A DNA stretch of 46,439 nt, from positions 1-46,439 of the forward strand of contig CAYOQK010000058.1 of the NCBI GenBank assembly GCA_964406105.1. The letters are read 5' to 3'. Below the pieces are notes generated by a model. It had not been told where the DNA came from, searched no databases, and saw nothing but the letters and a program-made list of their open reading frames with translations. A program made the position numbers and the translations under genes. Below are positions 24,646 through 33,311 of this stretch, one piece after another (position 1 is the first letter of the stretch; every line of letters begins with the position of its first letter). This DNA is from WGAB01 sp964406105. Its GTDB lineage: Bacteria; Hydrothermota; Hydrothermia; WGAB01.

Positions 24646-25274
24646 CAAGAGGACGAGGAGCCTTCCGAGGAGGACTCGTTGGCCGGGGCGATCACCAACA
24701 CCTTTTCATCGCCCCGCCCCACGGTATAGGTGCGGATGCCCTTTTCCTTTTTGAGGGCATTCCGAACCAGCCGGCTTTCGCGCACCGTCAAAGGGTCCAT
24801 GCGCATTTCCCGGCCGGTTTCCCGAACCCGGCGGGCAATGGCCCGGGCCTTGTTGATGAGGAACTGCCGTTTCCGCTCCTTGTACCCGGAAACGTCAATT
24901 TCCACGGTGATGTCGGGCACCTTTCGCTTGATCAAAAGGTTCAACAGATAGTCCAGAGCATCCAGGGTTTTCCCGCCTTTGCCAATGAGAGCCGAATCCA
25001 TCCTGCGGGTTTTGATGTTCACATAGTACTTGGTGCGTTTGGGCATCACTTCAATCTCGGCCTTGGCTCCCAGTTTTTCCATGAATTCGGTGACCACCTG
25101 CTCAATGGTTTCCAGTTCCGGGATCTCGGTGTAAAGCCGCACCAGGGCGAAGCCGCCGGAGAGTCCATCGCGCACCACTTCGTACACCGCTTCTTCTGGA
25201 GGAATACCCGTTTTCTCAAGAGCCCTCTGAAGCGCCTCTTCCGCCGTTCGTCCTCTCTCCTCGATATACCGCAT
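24645..25274 (-). CDS. jag: Jag/KhpB family RNA-binding protein
   Basis: 209 residues: an N-terminal Jag_N domain (ERGRTAEEALQRALEKTG), a KH domain with ALIGKGGKTLDALDYLL and an R3H domain (RRVRETGREMRMDPL, then ESRLVRNAL), ending in an acidic Ser-rich tail. KhpB/EloR proteins bind RNA and influence cell elongation in Firmicutes; here the order yidC-jag-mnmE is the standard one. The ATG at 25274 is 1 nt after the yidC stop. Codons 3-5 (TAT ATC GAG) hold the only TCGA in the window outside a tRNA. Confidence 0.94.
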   Translation of the reverse strand: MRYIEERGRTAEEALQRALEKTGIPPEEAVYEVVRDGLSGGFALVRLYTEIPELETIEQVVTEFMEKLGAKAEIEVMPKRTKYYVNIKTRRMDSALIGKGGKTLDALDYLLNLLIKRKVPDITVEIDVSGYKERKRQFLINKARAIARRVRETGREMRMDPLTVRESRLVRNALKKEKGIRTYTVGRGDEKVLVIAPANESSSEGSSSS

Positions 25275-25275
25275 T

Positions 25276-26829
25276 TCACTCCTCCTTGTTTCGTGCTCTC
25301 CTTAACAGGAGGCTTTCAACCAAACTAAACAAGTTGTACCAAAGCCAGTACAACACAATACCGGCGGGGAAGTTCAAGAATATAAGGGTGATAAATGCCG
25401 GCATAAAGAGGGCCAGCATGCGGGACTGCCGATCCTGGGCCGGTTGCAACAGGGCCTGTCCCATGCTGGTAAGCCCCATGAGGATGGGCAGAATGTAAAA
25501 GGGATCCTTCACCGAAAGATCCCGAATCCACAGGATCCACGGCGCCCCCCGAAAGTCAATGGACATCTTGAGGATCTGATACAAGGCCCAAAAGATTGGC
25601 AACTGCAGCAGGAGGGGCAAACAACCGGCAAAGGGATTCACCTGATACTTGCGGTAGAGTTCCATGATCTCCTGCTGCATCCGCTGGGGATCGTCCTTGT
25701 ACATCTTGCGAATGGCATCAATCTTTGGCTTGAGTTCCTGCATCCGCTGCATGGATCGCAGACCCCGATAGGTGAGAGGCCAGAAGAGGAGTTTCATGAG
25801 CAGGGAAAAGACCACAATCACCCATCCGTAGTTCGGGATGTACTGATGCAGAAACTTCAGAGCGTACAGGATCCCCTTGGAAAAGGGGCTGATGATGGCG
25901 TTGCCAAAATCGTAAGCCACGGCCAACACCGGCTCGTGGCTCTTCATGATGAAGTAGTCAAAGGGCCCAAAGTACGTGCGGAAGCCCACCGGTTGGGCCA
26001 ATTGCACGCCGAAACCGACCCGATCGTCGGTGCGGCGGCCGTACACCCGTTCCACCGTACCCTGGGGAATGAAGAAGAAGGAAAAGTACTTGGTACGGGC
26101 GCCCACCCAATGGAGTTCGTCTCCCGAGAACCATTGCGGTTCCTTGAGCTTCTTCAAGGGAACCTTGTAGAGCTTGTCCTTAAGCACCAGCAGATGGAAA
26201 TAGTGGAGATCGTCCTGGAGGTTCTTCTCGGTGGGGTTCAAGCCAGCGTCAAATCGCAGGGTAAACACCGGCCCAGCAGGCACCTGGAGACGGCCGGCCA
26301 AGGTGTAGGATCCCCCCTGGAGCACCAGCACCTTCTGGACGGGGGCAGAATCGGGCAAGAGCACACCTTGGAACACCAGGGAGTCCCGCTCACCTGAAGC
26401 CAACCGGAGGGTTTCAGGCTGCACCACGGGAAGCCAAAGGATCTGCCGCCCCTCTGGAGGGTCCAGGCGACCCAGTCGCTCTCCCGGAGGCACGAGTTCC
26501 ACGGGAACCCCATCGGTGGTGTATCGGCTAAGGGTGTAAGACAGGAGTTCACCCCGGTAGCCCGACAGATGCATTTCGTAAAGGGGGGTTTGTACCACCA
26601 CCACCGGTTCCTGTTCCCCGGCCTCCTGGAGTTGAACAGGGGCAGGCGGTTCTGCGGGGCGGGACGACGGCAGGGCAGATGACGTATCCTCTGGCCTCGG
26701 CTCCACGGGTTCCCGCAGGGTATCGGCCGCGGTGGGGCCTGGGGCCGGCGGCCGATACACAAAGAGCTCATACACGAAGAGAAACAAAAAGGTCAACACA
26801 AAGGCCAGGATCAGATTTCGCGTGTTCAT
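25276..26829 (-). CDS. yidC: Membrane protein insertase YidC
   Basis: 517 residues, the long Gram-negative form. TM1 is residues ~5-22 (LILAFVLTFLFLFVYELF), followed by a Pro/Glu linker, a large periplasmic beta-supersandwich domain (~60-310), then the conserved insertase core: NYGWVIVVFSLLMKLLFWPLT, the cytoplasmic LKPKIDAIRKMYKDDPQRMQ coiled hairpin, NPFAGCLPLLLQLPIFWALY and the final FPAGIVLYWLWYN. It inserts proteins into the inner membrane with or without Sec. The ATG overlaps the yidD stop (ATGA). Confidence 0.97.
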   Translation of the reverse strand: MNTRNLILAFVLTFLFLFVYELFVYRPPAPGPTAADTLREPVEPRPEDTSSALPSSRPAEPPAPVQLQEAGEQEPVVVVQTPLYEMHLSGYRGELLSYTLSRYTTDGVPVELVPPGERLGRLDPPEGRQILWLPVVQPETLRLASGERDSLVFQGVLLPDSAPVQKVLVLQGGSYTLAGRLQVPAGPVFTLRFDAGLNPTEKNLQDDLHYFHLLVLKDKLYKVPLKKLKEPQWFSGDELHWVGARTKYFSFFFIPQGTVERVYGRRTDDRVGFGVQLAQPVGFRTYFGPFDYFIMKSHEPVLAVAYDFGNAIISPFSKGILYALKFLHQYIPNYGWVIVVFSLLMKLLFWPLTYRGLRSMQRMQELKPKIDAIRKMYKDDPQRMQQEIMELYRKYQVNPFAGCLPLLLQLPIFWALYQILKMSIDFRGAPWILWIRDLSVKDPFYILPILMGLTSMGQALLQPAQDRQSRMLALFMPAFITLIFLNFPAGIVLYWLWYNLFSLVESLLLRRARNKEE

Positions 26830-27023
26830 GCTGGATCATAACCTCCCGGGAACAGGGGATTACAACGCAAAACTCTCAAAAACCCCTTCACCAACCCCTT
26901 CAGCACCCCATACTTTACCACCGCATCCACCGTATATTGGGAGCAGGTGGGGTAGTAGCGACAGGAATGGGGAAGGGAAGGGGAAATCGCCCTTTGGTAG
27001 AACCGAATCAGGCCGACGACGAT
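26826..27023 (-). CDS. yidD: Membrane protein insertion efficiency factor YidD (non-ATG start)
   Basis: About 65 codons with the family core VGLIRFYQRAISPSLPHSC, then RYYPTCSQYTVDA, HG-equivalent KYGVLKG, and RCNPLFPGGYDPA: Cys-rich, near full length. No ATG, GTG or TTG lies in frame near the expected N-terminus. I place the start near an ATC at 27023, but a CTG at 27011, which overlaps the rnpA stop as CTGA, or the ATT at 27008 are alternatives. Translation probably depends on termination-reinitiation from rnpA. Position between rnpA and yidC is canonical. Product sure, start unsure. Confidence 0.85.
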   Translation of the reverse strand: MVVGLIRFYQRAISPSLPHSCRYYPTCSQYTVDAVVKYGVLKGLVKGFLRVLRCNPLFPGGYDPA

Positions 27024-27367
27024 ACGACGCGCTGCAGTTTGAGGAGCATCCGCTGGAACTCTTCCACCAGCAGGGGGTACGGTGCGGCCAGGGTTTTCTC
27101 TGTGCCCATGAGGACGAACGTGCCGTGGGGAAGCCAGCCACAGTAGCGACGGAACACTTCCCGCAGCCGCCGTTTGACCCGGTTCTTTTTGACCCGGGTG
27201 TAGAGTTTGCGTGAGGCGGCGAACCCCGCGCGCCAGACGTCTTCGGGCTCGGGCAAGTAGTAAAGATGGAACCACGTGCCGCGGATCCACTGTCCCTGTT
27301 TGATGGTGCGGGCGAACTCTTCGTTTTTCCTCAGTTTCTGGAACCTGCACGGCTTCTCCTCAAACAT
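27008..27367 (-). CDS. rnpA: Ribonuclease P protein component
   Basis: 119 residues. The basic protein subunit of RNase P, which trims tRNA 5' ends. It begins with FQKLRKNEEFARTIKQG and contains the signature RVKKNRVKRRLREVFRRY near residues 58-75. The start lies 7 nt after the rpmH stop, and its 3' end is overlapped by yidD in another frame. Confidence 0.95.
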   Translation of the reverse strand: MFEEKPCRFQKLRKNEEFARTIKQGQWIRGTWFHLYYLPEPEDVWRAGFAASRKLYTRVKKNRVKRRLREVFRRYCGWLPHGTFVLMGTEKTLAAPYPLLVEEFQRMLLKLQRVVSSSA

Positions 27368-27374
27368 CCGGGGA

Positions 27375-27509
27375 TCAGTGGGTCAGGCGATGCCTGCCCT
27401 TTCTACGGCGCCGCTGGATCACCCGACGGCCACCCCGAGTACTCATGCGTTTCCGAAAGCCATGGTTCCGCTTCCTCTTGAGCCGCGAAGGCTGATACGT
27501 GCGTTTCAT
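27375..27509 (-). CDS. rpmH: 50S ribosomal protein L34
   Basis: 44 residues, the normal length of bL34. The protein starts MKRTYQPSRLKRKRNHGF and continues through RMSTRGGRRVIQRRRRKGRH, a textbook L34. The ATG at 27509 follows GGGAGG with a 5-nt spacer, after the marC stop. Confidence 0.97.
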   Translation of the reverse strand: MKRTYQPSRLKRKRNHGFRKRMSTRGGRRVIQRRRRKGRHRLTH

Positions 27510-27524
27510 GAGAACCTCCCTTGT

Positions 27525-28103
27525 TTACATGTTCAGGAAGGCAGTAATACCCTCCCGAATGAACATCACGCCAAAGGCGGAAAGCAAAAGGATCATGATT
27601 TTGGAGAGGGCCAAGGACCCTCCCGTGCCGATCCAGCGGTATAGTTTATCGGATATGGCCAGCAAAAGATAGAGCAGCGCCAGGTTCGCCAAAAAGGCCA
27701 AAAGCACCGGTGGGATGCCGTAGAGGTCTCGGAGCACGATCAGGGTGGTGATCACCGCGGGCCCGGCAATCAAGGGAATCCCCAGGGGCACCACCCCCAA
27801 AGGACCGGAAGGCCGTCGGCGGCTCTTCTCGCTCTGCAGAAGGTCCGAAATGGACAGCACCACCAACAGGATGCCTCCGGCCACTTGAAAGTCTGGAACG
27901 GTGACGCCCAGAAAGTCCAGCACCAGTCGCCCGGTCAACAGGAACAGCAGGCCCACCCCCGTGGCGGTGAGCACGGACTGGCGCGCCACGCGGAGCCGGG
28001 TGGAGACCTCCAGGTCGTGGGTGAAGGCCAGGAAGATGGGGAAGATGCCAAAGAAGTCCACAGCCACAAAGAGGGCCACCACGCTCTGCCAAAAGGCATA
28101 CAT
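27525..28103 (-). CDS. MarC family integral membrane protein
   Basis: 192 residues with six hydrophobic helices. It has the family features FFGIFPIFLAFT in TM1, a GGILLVVLSISDLL helix and the VPLGIPLIAGPAVITTLIVL segment. Function of the family (UPF0056) is not established, despite early links to antibiotic resistance. The ATG at 28103 lies 7 nt beyond the encoded CCA of tRNA-Val, across a T7 run, with no Shine-Dalgarno. It therefore appears to be expressed from the tRNA promoter, possibly after tRNA 3' processing. rpmH begins 15 nt downstream. Confidence 0.9.
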   Translation of the reverse strand: MYAFWQSVVALFVAVDFFGIFPIFLAFTHDLEVSTRLRVARQSVLTATGVGLLFLLTGRLVLDFLGVTVPDFQVAGGILLVVLSISDLLQSEKSRRRPSGPLGVVPLGIPLIAGPAVITTLIVLRDLYGIPPVLLAFLANLALLYLLLAISDKLYRWIGTGGSLALSKIMILLLSAFGVMFIREGITAFLNM

Positions 28104-28110
28104 AAAAAAA

Positions 28111-28187
<77 letters not shown>

Positions 28188-28200
28188 ACGAGGTGCTGAT

Positions 28201-28229
28201 AGTATATGCCGGGCAATCGGTAGCGGCAA
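28201..28229 (-). promoter_or_regulatory. Promoter of tRNA-Val and the marC-rpmH block
   Basis: On the minus strand TTGCCG (28229-28224), a 17-nt spacer and TATACT (28206-28201) lie 13 nt before the tRNA 5' end at 28187. Confidence 0.75.
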
Positions 28230-28247
28230 GATTGCCCTCTTTCTGGC

Positions 28248-28276
28248 TTGACCCCAAGGACCCCTGCCCCCACAAT
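28248..28276 (+). promoter_or_regulatory. Promoter for a leaderless amrS mRNA
   Basis: TTGACC (28248-28253), a 17-nt spacer and CACAAT (28271-28276), then 9 nt to the ATG at 28286. This is the best -35/-10 pair among the leaderless genes here. Confidence 0.7.
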
Positions 28277-28285
28277 TTAGACATC

Positions 28286-29347
28286 ATGGCACAACCCGGC
28301 ACACTGGGCGAAATCTTGGCCCGTTTCACGGTAGAAGGCGAACTTTACGAAAAACTGCCCAACAACAAGGTCCGCTGCCTGGCCTGCGCCCATAAATGCG
28401 TGATCTTTCCTGGAAAACAGGGCATTTGTCGGGTTCGCTTCAATGAAAACGGGGTATTAAAGGTCCCCTATGGCTACACCGCTGGCCTCCAGATTGATCC
28501 CATTGAGAAGAAGCCCCTGTTCCACGTGCTGCCTGGCTCGGATATCCTCACCTTTGGCATGCTGGGCTGCAATTTCCACTGCCCCTTCTGCCAAAACTGG
28601 CTCACCTCTCAAGCACTCCGGGATCCTGTCGCCGGGGTGGTGCCCCAACCCATTTCCATCTCCACCATGATCAACCTGGCGGTAAAGTACGGCGCGCGGG
28701 CGGTGGCCAGCTCGTATAACGAACCCCTGATCACCGCTGAATGGGCGGTGGCTGTCTTCAAAGAGGCCAAGAAACGCGGCCTGCGCACCGTCTTCGTGTC
28801 CAACGGCTATGCCACACCGGAGGTATTGGAATACCTCCGGCCCCATCTGGACGCCTGGAACATTGACCTTAAAACCCTCCAAGACAAGAACTACCGATGG
28901 CTTGGCGGCACCCTTCAACCCGTGCTGGATACCATCCGACGCGTGCATGAAATGGGCTTCTGGTTGGAAGTCACCACTCTGCTGGTGCCGGGGTGGAACG
29001 ACTCGGAAGAGGAAATCCGCGGCATCGCACGGTTCTTGGTTTCCGTATCCCCAGACATTCCCTGGCACATCACCGCATACCACCGAGACTACCGAATGAC
29101 CGAAGGGCCAGAGAGCACCCCTCCCAGTGCTCTGCTGCGAGCCGCCGAGATCGGTCGGGAAGAGGGGGTCCGGTTCATCTATCTCGGAAACCTCCCCGGC
29201 CTCGTAAAAACCTACGAAAACACGTACTGTCCCCGGTGTGGGGCGTTGCTCATTGAGCGTGTGGGCTACCGGATCCTTCGGCAAGAGATCGGCCCGGATG
29301 GCCGATGTCCCCACTGCGGAGAGCGCATCCCTGGCCTATGGAGTTAA
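28286..29347 (+). CDS. amrS: AmrS-like radical SAM enzyme (AmmeMemoRadiSam type)
   Basis: 353 residues from the ATG at 28286, chosen because a -10 box lies directly before it and the family N-terminus (EGELYEKLPNNKVRCLACAH) then fits. The N-terminal cysteines C31, C34, C38 and C48 precede the radical-SAM cluster motif LGCNFHCPFCQNW (C95, C99, C102). A C-terminal CPRCGAL and CPHCGER pair looks like a zinc ribbon. The biochemical role of the family is not firmly known; its usual partners (Memo and AMMECR1 domains) are not in this window. The last four bases overlap the convergent epimerase gene. Confidence 0.9.
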   Translation: MAQPGTLGEILARFTVEGELYEKLPNNKVRCLACAHKCVIFPGKQGICRVRFNENGVLKVPYGYTAGLQIDPIEKKPLFHVLPGSDILTFGMLGCNFHCPFCQNWLTSQALRDPVAGVVPQPISISTMINLAVKYGARAVASSYNEPLITAEWAVAVFKEAKKRGLRTVFVSNGYATPEVLEYLRPHLDAWNIDLKTLQDKNYRWLGGTLQPVLDTIRRVHEMGFWLEVTTLLVPGWNDSEEEIRGIARFLVSVSPDIPWHITAYHRDYRMTEGPESTPPSALLRAAEIGREEGVRFIYLGNLPGLVKTYENTYCPRCGALLIERVGYRILRQEIGPDGRCPHCGERIPGLWS

Positions 29348-30288
29348 AGCCAACCCCGCTCCCGATAGTCCCTTAGGGTACGATCCAGGCCCACCTCCAG
29401 AGGAGTAGGGGTCTTTCCCGAAAGCCTCCACACCTCCCAGGGGTGCTCACACACCCAGTCCCTTTGGAGGGCCTCTCGCAGTTTGTCCGGGTTTAGCAGG
29501 GGAGGGCGTGGCATCAGGGGGTACAGGGCCGTGGTCCAGGGCATCAAGGCCCGCAGCACCTGCGGGGGCACGGGCACCCCCCGCAAGGGAACCCCCAAGC
29601 GCCGTGCGAGTTCCCTTAGAAGGTCGGCCAGGGAAAGGGGGGAAGGGTGCATCACACACAGAACTCGTCGGTCCGCCTGGGGGGCATCCAAAGCCCAAAG
29701 GGTTAGGGACACCAGGTCCTCTACGTACACGAAGCCCAATTGGCGGGGGAGCACCGGCACCCCAAGCCAGCGGCGTCGCTGGAGCCATCGCACATAGGGC
29801 AACAGAGCCCGATCCCGAGGGCCATAGACCACACCCGGCCGGAGGATCACCCAGTTGAAGTCTGAGGATCCACGCCGCACCCAAGACTCGGCCAGTCGTT
29901 TGCTCCGGCCATAGTGGCTCACTGGTCCGGTGCCCCCTTTGGGGCCCTGGGCGGCCAAACTGGAGAAGTACACGAAGCGAAGAAGGTGGTGCCTTTGGGC
30001 CTCCAGGAGGAGGGTGCGGGTGGTTACCGTGTTGCCCCAGTAGAAATCGCGAAACCCCCACCCGCGGATTTGCCCTGCCACATGCACCACCGCCTCCACC
30101 CCACGAAGGCAACCCTGCACCTCTTGGGGCCGACGAAGGTCGGCAAACCACACCTCTGCCCCTCGGTGTACCAGGTCGGAGGGTGGAGACCGGCGTACCA
30201 ACAACCGCACCTCATGGCCGTGTTCCAGCAACGCACGGGCCACGTGATACCCAATGAACCCGGTGGCCCCGGTGACCAGCACCCTCAT
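29344..30288 (-). CDS. NAD(P)-dependent sugar epimerase/dehydratase family protein
   Basis: 314 residues of the extended short-chain dehydrogenase type. The nucleotide-binding GATGFIG is at residues 7-13, followed by VVHVAGQIRGWG, SSLAAQGP and the catalytic YGRSK near 147-151, then LRPGVVYGPRD and FVYVEDLV. It probably acts on a nucleotide sugar or a lipid/hydroxy-acid substrate, not determinable here. The start overlaps the stop of the small membrane protein upstream (ATGA), so the three minus-strand genes 31656-29344 form an operon. Confidence 0.88.
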   Translation of the reverse strand: MRVLVTGATGFIGYHVARALLEHGHEVRLLVRRSPPSDLVHRGAEVWFADLRRPQEVQGCLRGVEAVVHVAGQIRGWGFRDFYWGNTVTTRTLLLEAQRHHLLRFVYFSSLAAQGPKGGTGPVSHYGRSKRLAESWVRRGSSDFNWVILRPGVVYGPRDRALLPYVRWLQRRRWLGVPVLPRQLGFVYVEDLVSLTLWALDAPQADRRVLCVMHPSPLSLADLLRELARRLGVPLRGVPVPPQVLRALMPWTTALYPLMPRPPLLNPDKLREALQRDWVCEHPWEVWRLSGKTPTPLEVGLDRTLRDYRERGWL

Positions 30289-30644
30289 GTGTCCGAGGGT
30301 TCCCCCTGTCCTCGCAGGGCGCGGAGCAGACGATCCTCCATAGAAGCGAGCCAGGCCTCCAGCCGCTGCTGGAGCTCCTGGATCTCATGGATGCCCTGCT
30401 CATAGAGTTGGGCTTGGAGCCTTTGGCGTTCCCGCTGGCAACGTTCCAGGTCCATGCCAAAGGCCAAACCCACCAACACCAGGAAGAGGAGCGATACCAG
30501 GAACAGTCCGGGAACCAGGTAGGTCATAGGTTGGGCCACCAACAGGTTCACCGGAAACTGGCCCAAGGTGAGGTCCAGGTTCAGTGCCAGGAACAGCAGG
30601 CCCAGAAGGCCATAGACCACGATCAAGATCCAGCCCGTTTTCAT
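30285..30644 (-). CDS. Small LapA-like membrane protein with coiled coil
   Basis: 119 residues. Two hydrophobic helices (ILIVVYGLLGLLFLALNLDL and YLVPGLFLVSLLFLVLVGLA) flank a short loop with FPVNLLVAQ, followed by a ~45-residue amphipathic coiled coil rich in Glu, Gln and Arg. The arrangement matches LapA/DUF1049 proteins, which assist lipopolysaccharide assembly in proteobacteria. The similarity is of architecture rather than strong sequence. It sits between a flippase-like membrane protein and an epimerase, consistent with envelope glycolipid work. Confidence 0.65.
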   Translation of the reverse strand: MKTGWILIVVYGLLGLLFLALNLDLTLGQFPVNLLVAQPMTYLVPGLFLVSLLFLVLVGLAFGMDLERCQRERQRLQAQLYEQGIHEIQELQQRLEAWLASMEDRLLRALRGQGEPSDT

Positions 30645-30660
30645 GAAGAGCCACCTCCGT

Positions 30661-31656
30661 TCAAAACTCTTTCAAGGCCAAGATACCCCCAGCAATAGCC
30701 AACAGGTAAAAGGTAAAAAACCGCCACAGGATCACATACACCCCCAAAAGGTACTTAGGACACACCAGGGCAAAAAGGGCTGCGCCCCCCATTTCGGCCA
30801 CGCCACCGGCTCCGGGGGTGGGGATGTACAACAGCAGGGCCATCAGCAGAACTTGGATCCCCATCACCGTGAGGAAGTTCACGGTTTCTACGCCCAGGCC
30901 GTAAAGGGCCAAGGGAGCCAGGCTCAGGTACACCAGCAGGGCCGCTACGGACACCAGGGTGGCATACAAAAAGTACTTGCGGCCATGAGGATCCCTAAGG
31001 ACGTTGCCAAAGATGAGGCGGAACTCTTCGGCCTCGGCGATCACGAACCGCAGGGCCCGATACAAAAACGCGGGGATCCGATGCCGGAACCGTTCCAACA
31101 ACCGCTCCGATCGGGCCGGCCGCACCATCACGAAGCCCGCCAAGAGCACGATCACCAGCACCACGATCACCAGGTAGTGCAGCAATAGCCGGATGATGCC
31201 GCTCTCGGTGGTTTGGAAGAACCGGAGCACCATCAGAGGTGTCAGGAGGTACACGAAGCCGTAAATCAAGATTCCTCGGAGGGCCAAGTAGGCCATGGCG
31301 CGGCCAGGGCCGATGCGGTCCTTACGCAGGATGATGATCTGGAACGGGAATCCTCCGGTTTGGAAAGGGGTGACAGCGGCAAAGAAGTACCCCACCAAGA
31401 TCACCTCCACAGCACGCCGGAGGGACAGGGATTCTCGGCCCGTACGGGCGATCAACTGGAGCCGCCAGCCGTCCAACACCACAAAGAGCCCCCACACGAA
31501 GAACAGGCCGATGATCACCGAGGGCTTGAGTTGCCGGAGCACTTGAAAGGTTTGGCTCTCCACCGTAAACAGCAGGAGGCCCAGCAACACGAGCACGGTA
31601 AAGGTGGCTGAAATGCGAGCGCCCCGCCGGATGCGCTGCCGAAGTACCGGATCCAT
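30661..31656 (-). CDS. Lysylphosphatidylglycerol synthase TM-region/UPF0104-type membrane protein
   Basis: 331 residues with about eight transmembrane helices. The signatures are LKPSVIIGLFFVWGLFVVLDGWRLQ, the TPFQTGGFPFQIIIL block (the family's 'tPg..GG.p' motif), and near the end YIPTPGAGGVAEMGGAALF. This family covers MprF-type flippase domains and archaeal AglD; the lysyl-transferase domain is absent, so a lipid-flipping role is the most that can be inferred. The ATG at 31656 follows a TAAAAT box by 8 nt without a Shine-Dalgarno, divergent from the 31710 gene. Confidence 0.88.
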   Translation of the reverse strand: MDPVLRQRIRRGARISATFTVLVLLGLLLFTVESQTFQVLRQLKPSVIIGLFFVWGLFVVLDGWRLQLIARTGRESLSLRRAVEVILVGYFFAAVTPFQTGGFPFQIIILRKDRIGPGRAMAYLALRGILIYGFVYLLTPLMVLRFFQTTESGIIRLLLHYLVIVVLVIVLLAGFVMVRPARSERLLERFRHRIPAFLYRALRFVIAEAEEFRLIFGNVLRDPHGRKYFLYATLVSVAALLVYLSLAPLALYGLGVETVNFLTVMGIQVLLMALLLYIPTPGAGGVAEMGGAALFALVCPKYLLGVYVILWRFFTFYLLAIAGGILALKEF

Positions 31657-31664
31657 AGGCCTGC

Positions 31665-31670
31665 ATTTTA
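31665..31670 (-). promoter_or_regulatory. -10 box for leaderless UPF0104 gene
   Basis: TAAAAT on the minus strand, 8 nt before the ATG at 31656. Confidence 0.5.
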
Positions 31671-31697
31671 AACCCCAGGAAACGAGGACACGGCCCG

Positions 31698-31703
31698 TAT
31701 AAT
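31698..31703 (+). promoter_or_regulatory. -10 box for leaderless 31710 gene
   Basis: A perfect TATAAT six nt before the ATG at 31710. It is only 28 nt from the divergent -10 at 31670, so the two promoters are packed in a 53-nt gap. Confidence 0.65.
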
Positions 31704-31709
31704 TCGGCT

Positions 31710-33311
31710 ATGGGACCCCTTTGGCTGTTGTTCTTGAGTGTGTTAGGCGTTTCGGACCCGCCCCGAGTCCCCTGGCTTCCTTTGGAGGCCCAAATTCCTG
31801 CCCACCCACAACCTCAGATCACCGCTCCTGCACCCGTACGCGACACCACCGCCTGGACCAATGTCCAACTGAACACCGACGGCACCACCCAAATCCAAAA
31901 CGAAGAGCAGGTGGAAATCCATCCAGGAAACCCGCTTAACGCAGTGGCGGTGTGGCGGGACTTCCGGCTGGGATACCGTCGGGTAGGCATCGGTGTCACC
32001 CATGACGGAGGCCTCACCTGGACCGACCACCTTCTGGAGGGCTCTCCCTACGACTGGGACTCGGACCCGGCCCTTACCGTGGGTGCTGACGGCACCTACT
32101 ACCTGGTGGTGCTTTCTCTGATGGGACTTTATGACTCCAATGGCTTGTTCCTGTTTACCTCCAGCGACGAGGGGCAAACCTGGCAAGGCCCCATACCCAT
32201 CGTGGACTCCCCCACAGGCACCCCGTTCCACGACAAAGAAATGATCACCTGCGACGTCAACCCTGGAAGCCCGTACCAGGGCTTCCTTTACGTGACCTGG
32301 ACCCTGTTTGGCGCCGACTGGACAAACCCCATCTACTTGAGCCGGTCCACCGATGGAGGCGAAACGTGGAGTGCCCCTGTACGGGTGTCGCAGGAGTCCT
32401 CGTGTCAATGGTCCAACCCCGCCGTAGGGCCAGACGGCACCCTCTACGTGGCCTGGTTCAGTTTTGACGATTGGGCATTAAAGATCCGCCGATCCACCAA
32501 CGGTGGCGTCAACTTTGGCTCGGAGTTCACCATCCAGCCGATCCATCATGGCTGGGGGGAAATCCAGGGGGGCATTGACGTGATCTCGTACCCCGCCATA
32601 GACGTGGACCGCAGCCCGGGGCCCTTCCAGGGCACCATCTACGTGGCCTATGCGGACAGCGGCGAAAACGGCAACCTGGACATCCTGTTTACCAAATGCA
32701 CCGACCAGTTGGGCATGGTTTGGACACCCCCCATCCGGATCAACGACGACCCACCCACTTCCAACGCAGACCAGTTCCATCCCTGGCTCAAGGTGGATGA
32801 AAACGGCGGGATCCATGTGATCTTTTACGATCGGCGGAACGATCCCAACAACTACGCCTTTGACCTGTACATCACGCACTCATACGATGGGGGGCAAACC
32901 TGGACCCCCAACGAGCGGATCACCTGGGTGTCCTCAGAGCCCATCGGTCGGGCAGGGTTGATCGGTGAGTACATCGGGCTCTCGGTGCGACACGGCCGCA
33001 CCCTGGCGGTGTGGACCGACACCCGTAACGGCAACCAAGACGTGTTCGCCGGCCTCCCCGATTCCTTGGTGGTCGTGCAGGAACCCAGTCCCCCCCTGGC
33101 CCAGCAGCCCTCGGTACGCGTCCTCACGCCGGTGTTCCGGCACGCGCTGGTGGTGTCCAGCCCACGCCCCGTGCCGCTGGTGGTGTACAACACCGTAGGA
33201 CGACGGGTATGGCAGGGGGTGCTACCGGCAGGGGTGCACACCTTGCCCACGGGTTCCTGGCCGGCAGGGGTGTATCTGCTCCAAAATCATCGGGTGGTGC
33301 GTGTGCCATGA
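31710..33311 (+). CDS. Secreted BNR/Asp-box beta-propeller protein with C-terminal sorting-like domain
   Basis: 533 residues with a short signal peptide (LWLLFLSVLGVS). The body is a sialidase-like six-bladed propeller: Asp-box repeats appear as THDGGLTWT, SSDEGQTWQG, STDGGETWSAP and SYDGGQTWTP at regular spacing. No sialidase catalytic Arg triad is evident, so hydrolase activity is not claimed. The last ~75 residues (VYNTVGRRVW, LPAGVHTL, WPAGVYLLQ) resemble the type-IX-style C-terminal domain found on the 9740 and 34570 gene products. Its stop overlaps the next start (ATGA). Confidence 0.82.
   Translation: MGPLWLLFLSVLGVSDPPRVPWLPLEAQIPAHPQPQITAPAPVRDTTAWTNVQLNTDGTTQIQNEEQVEIHPGNPLNAVAVWRDFRLGYRRVGIGVTHDGGLTWTDHLLEGSPYDWDSDPALTVGADGTYYLVVLSLMGLYDSNGLFLFTSSDEGQTWQGPIPIVDSPTGTPFHDKEMITCDVNPGSPYQGFLYVTWTLFGADWTNPIYLSRSTDGGETWSAPVRVSQESSCQWSNPAVGPDGTLYVAWFSFDDWALKIRRSTNGGVNFGSEFTIQPIHHGWGEIQGGIDVISYPAIDVDRSPGPFQGTIYVAYADSGENGNLDILFTKCTDQLGMVWTPPIRINDDPPTSNADQFHPWLKVDENGGIHVIFYDRRNDPNNYAFDLYITHSYDGGQTWTPNERITWVSSEPIGRAGLIGEYIGLSVRHGRTLAVWTDTRNGNQDVFAGLPDSLVVVQEPSPPLAQQPSVRVLTPVFRHALVVSSPRPVPLVVYNTVGRRVWQGVLPAGVHTLPTGSWPAGVYLLQNHRVVRVP

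Noticed and set aside
27370..28110. Replication origin next to rpmH
   Set aside because: No DnaA-box cluster or AT-rich unwinding region is present, and the space is filled by marC.
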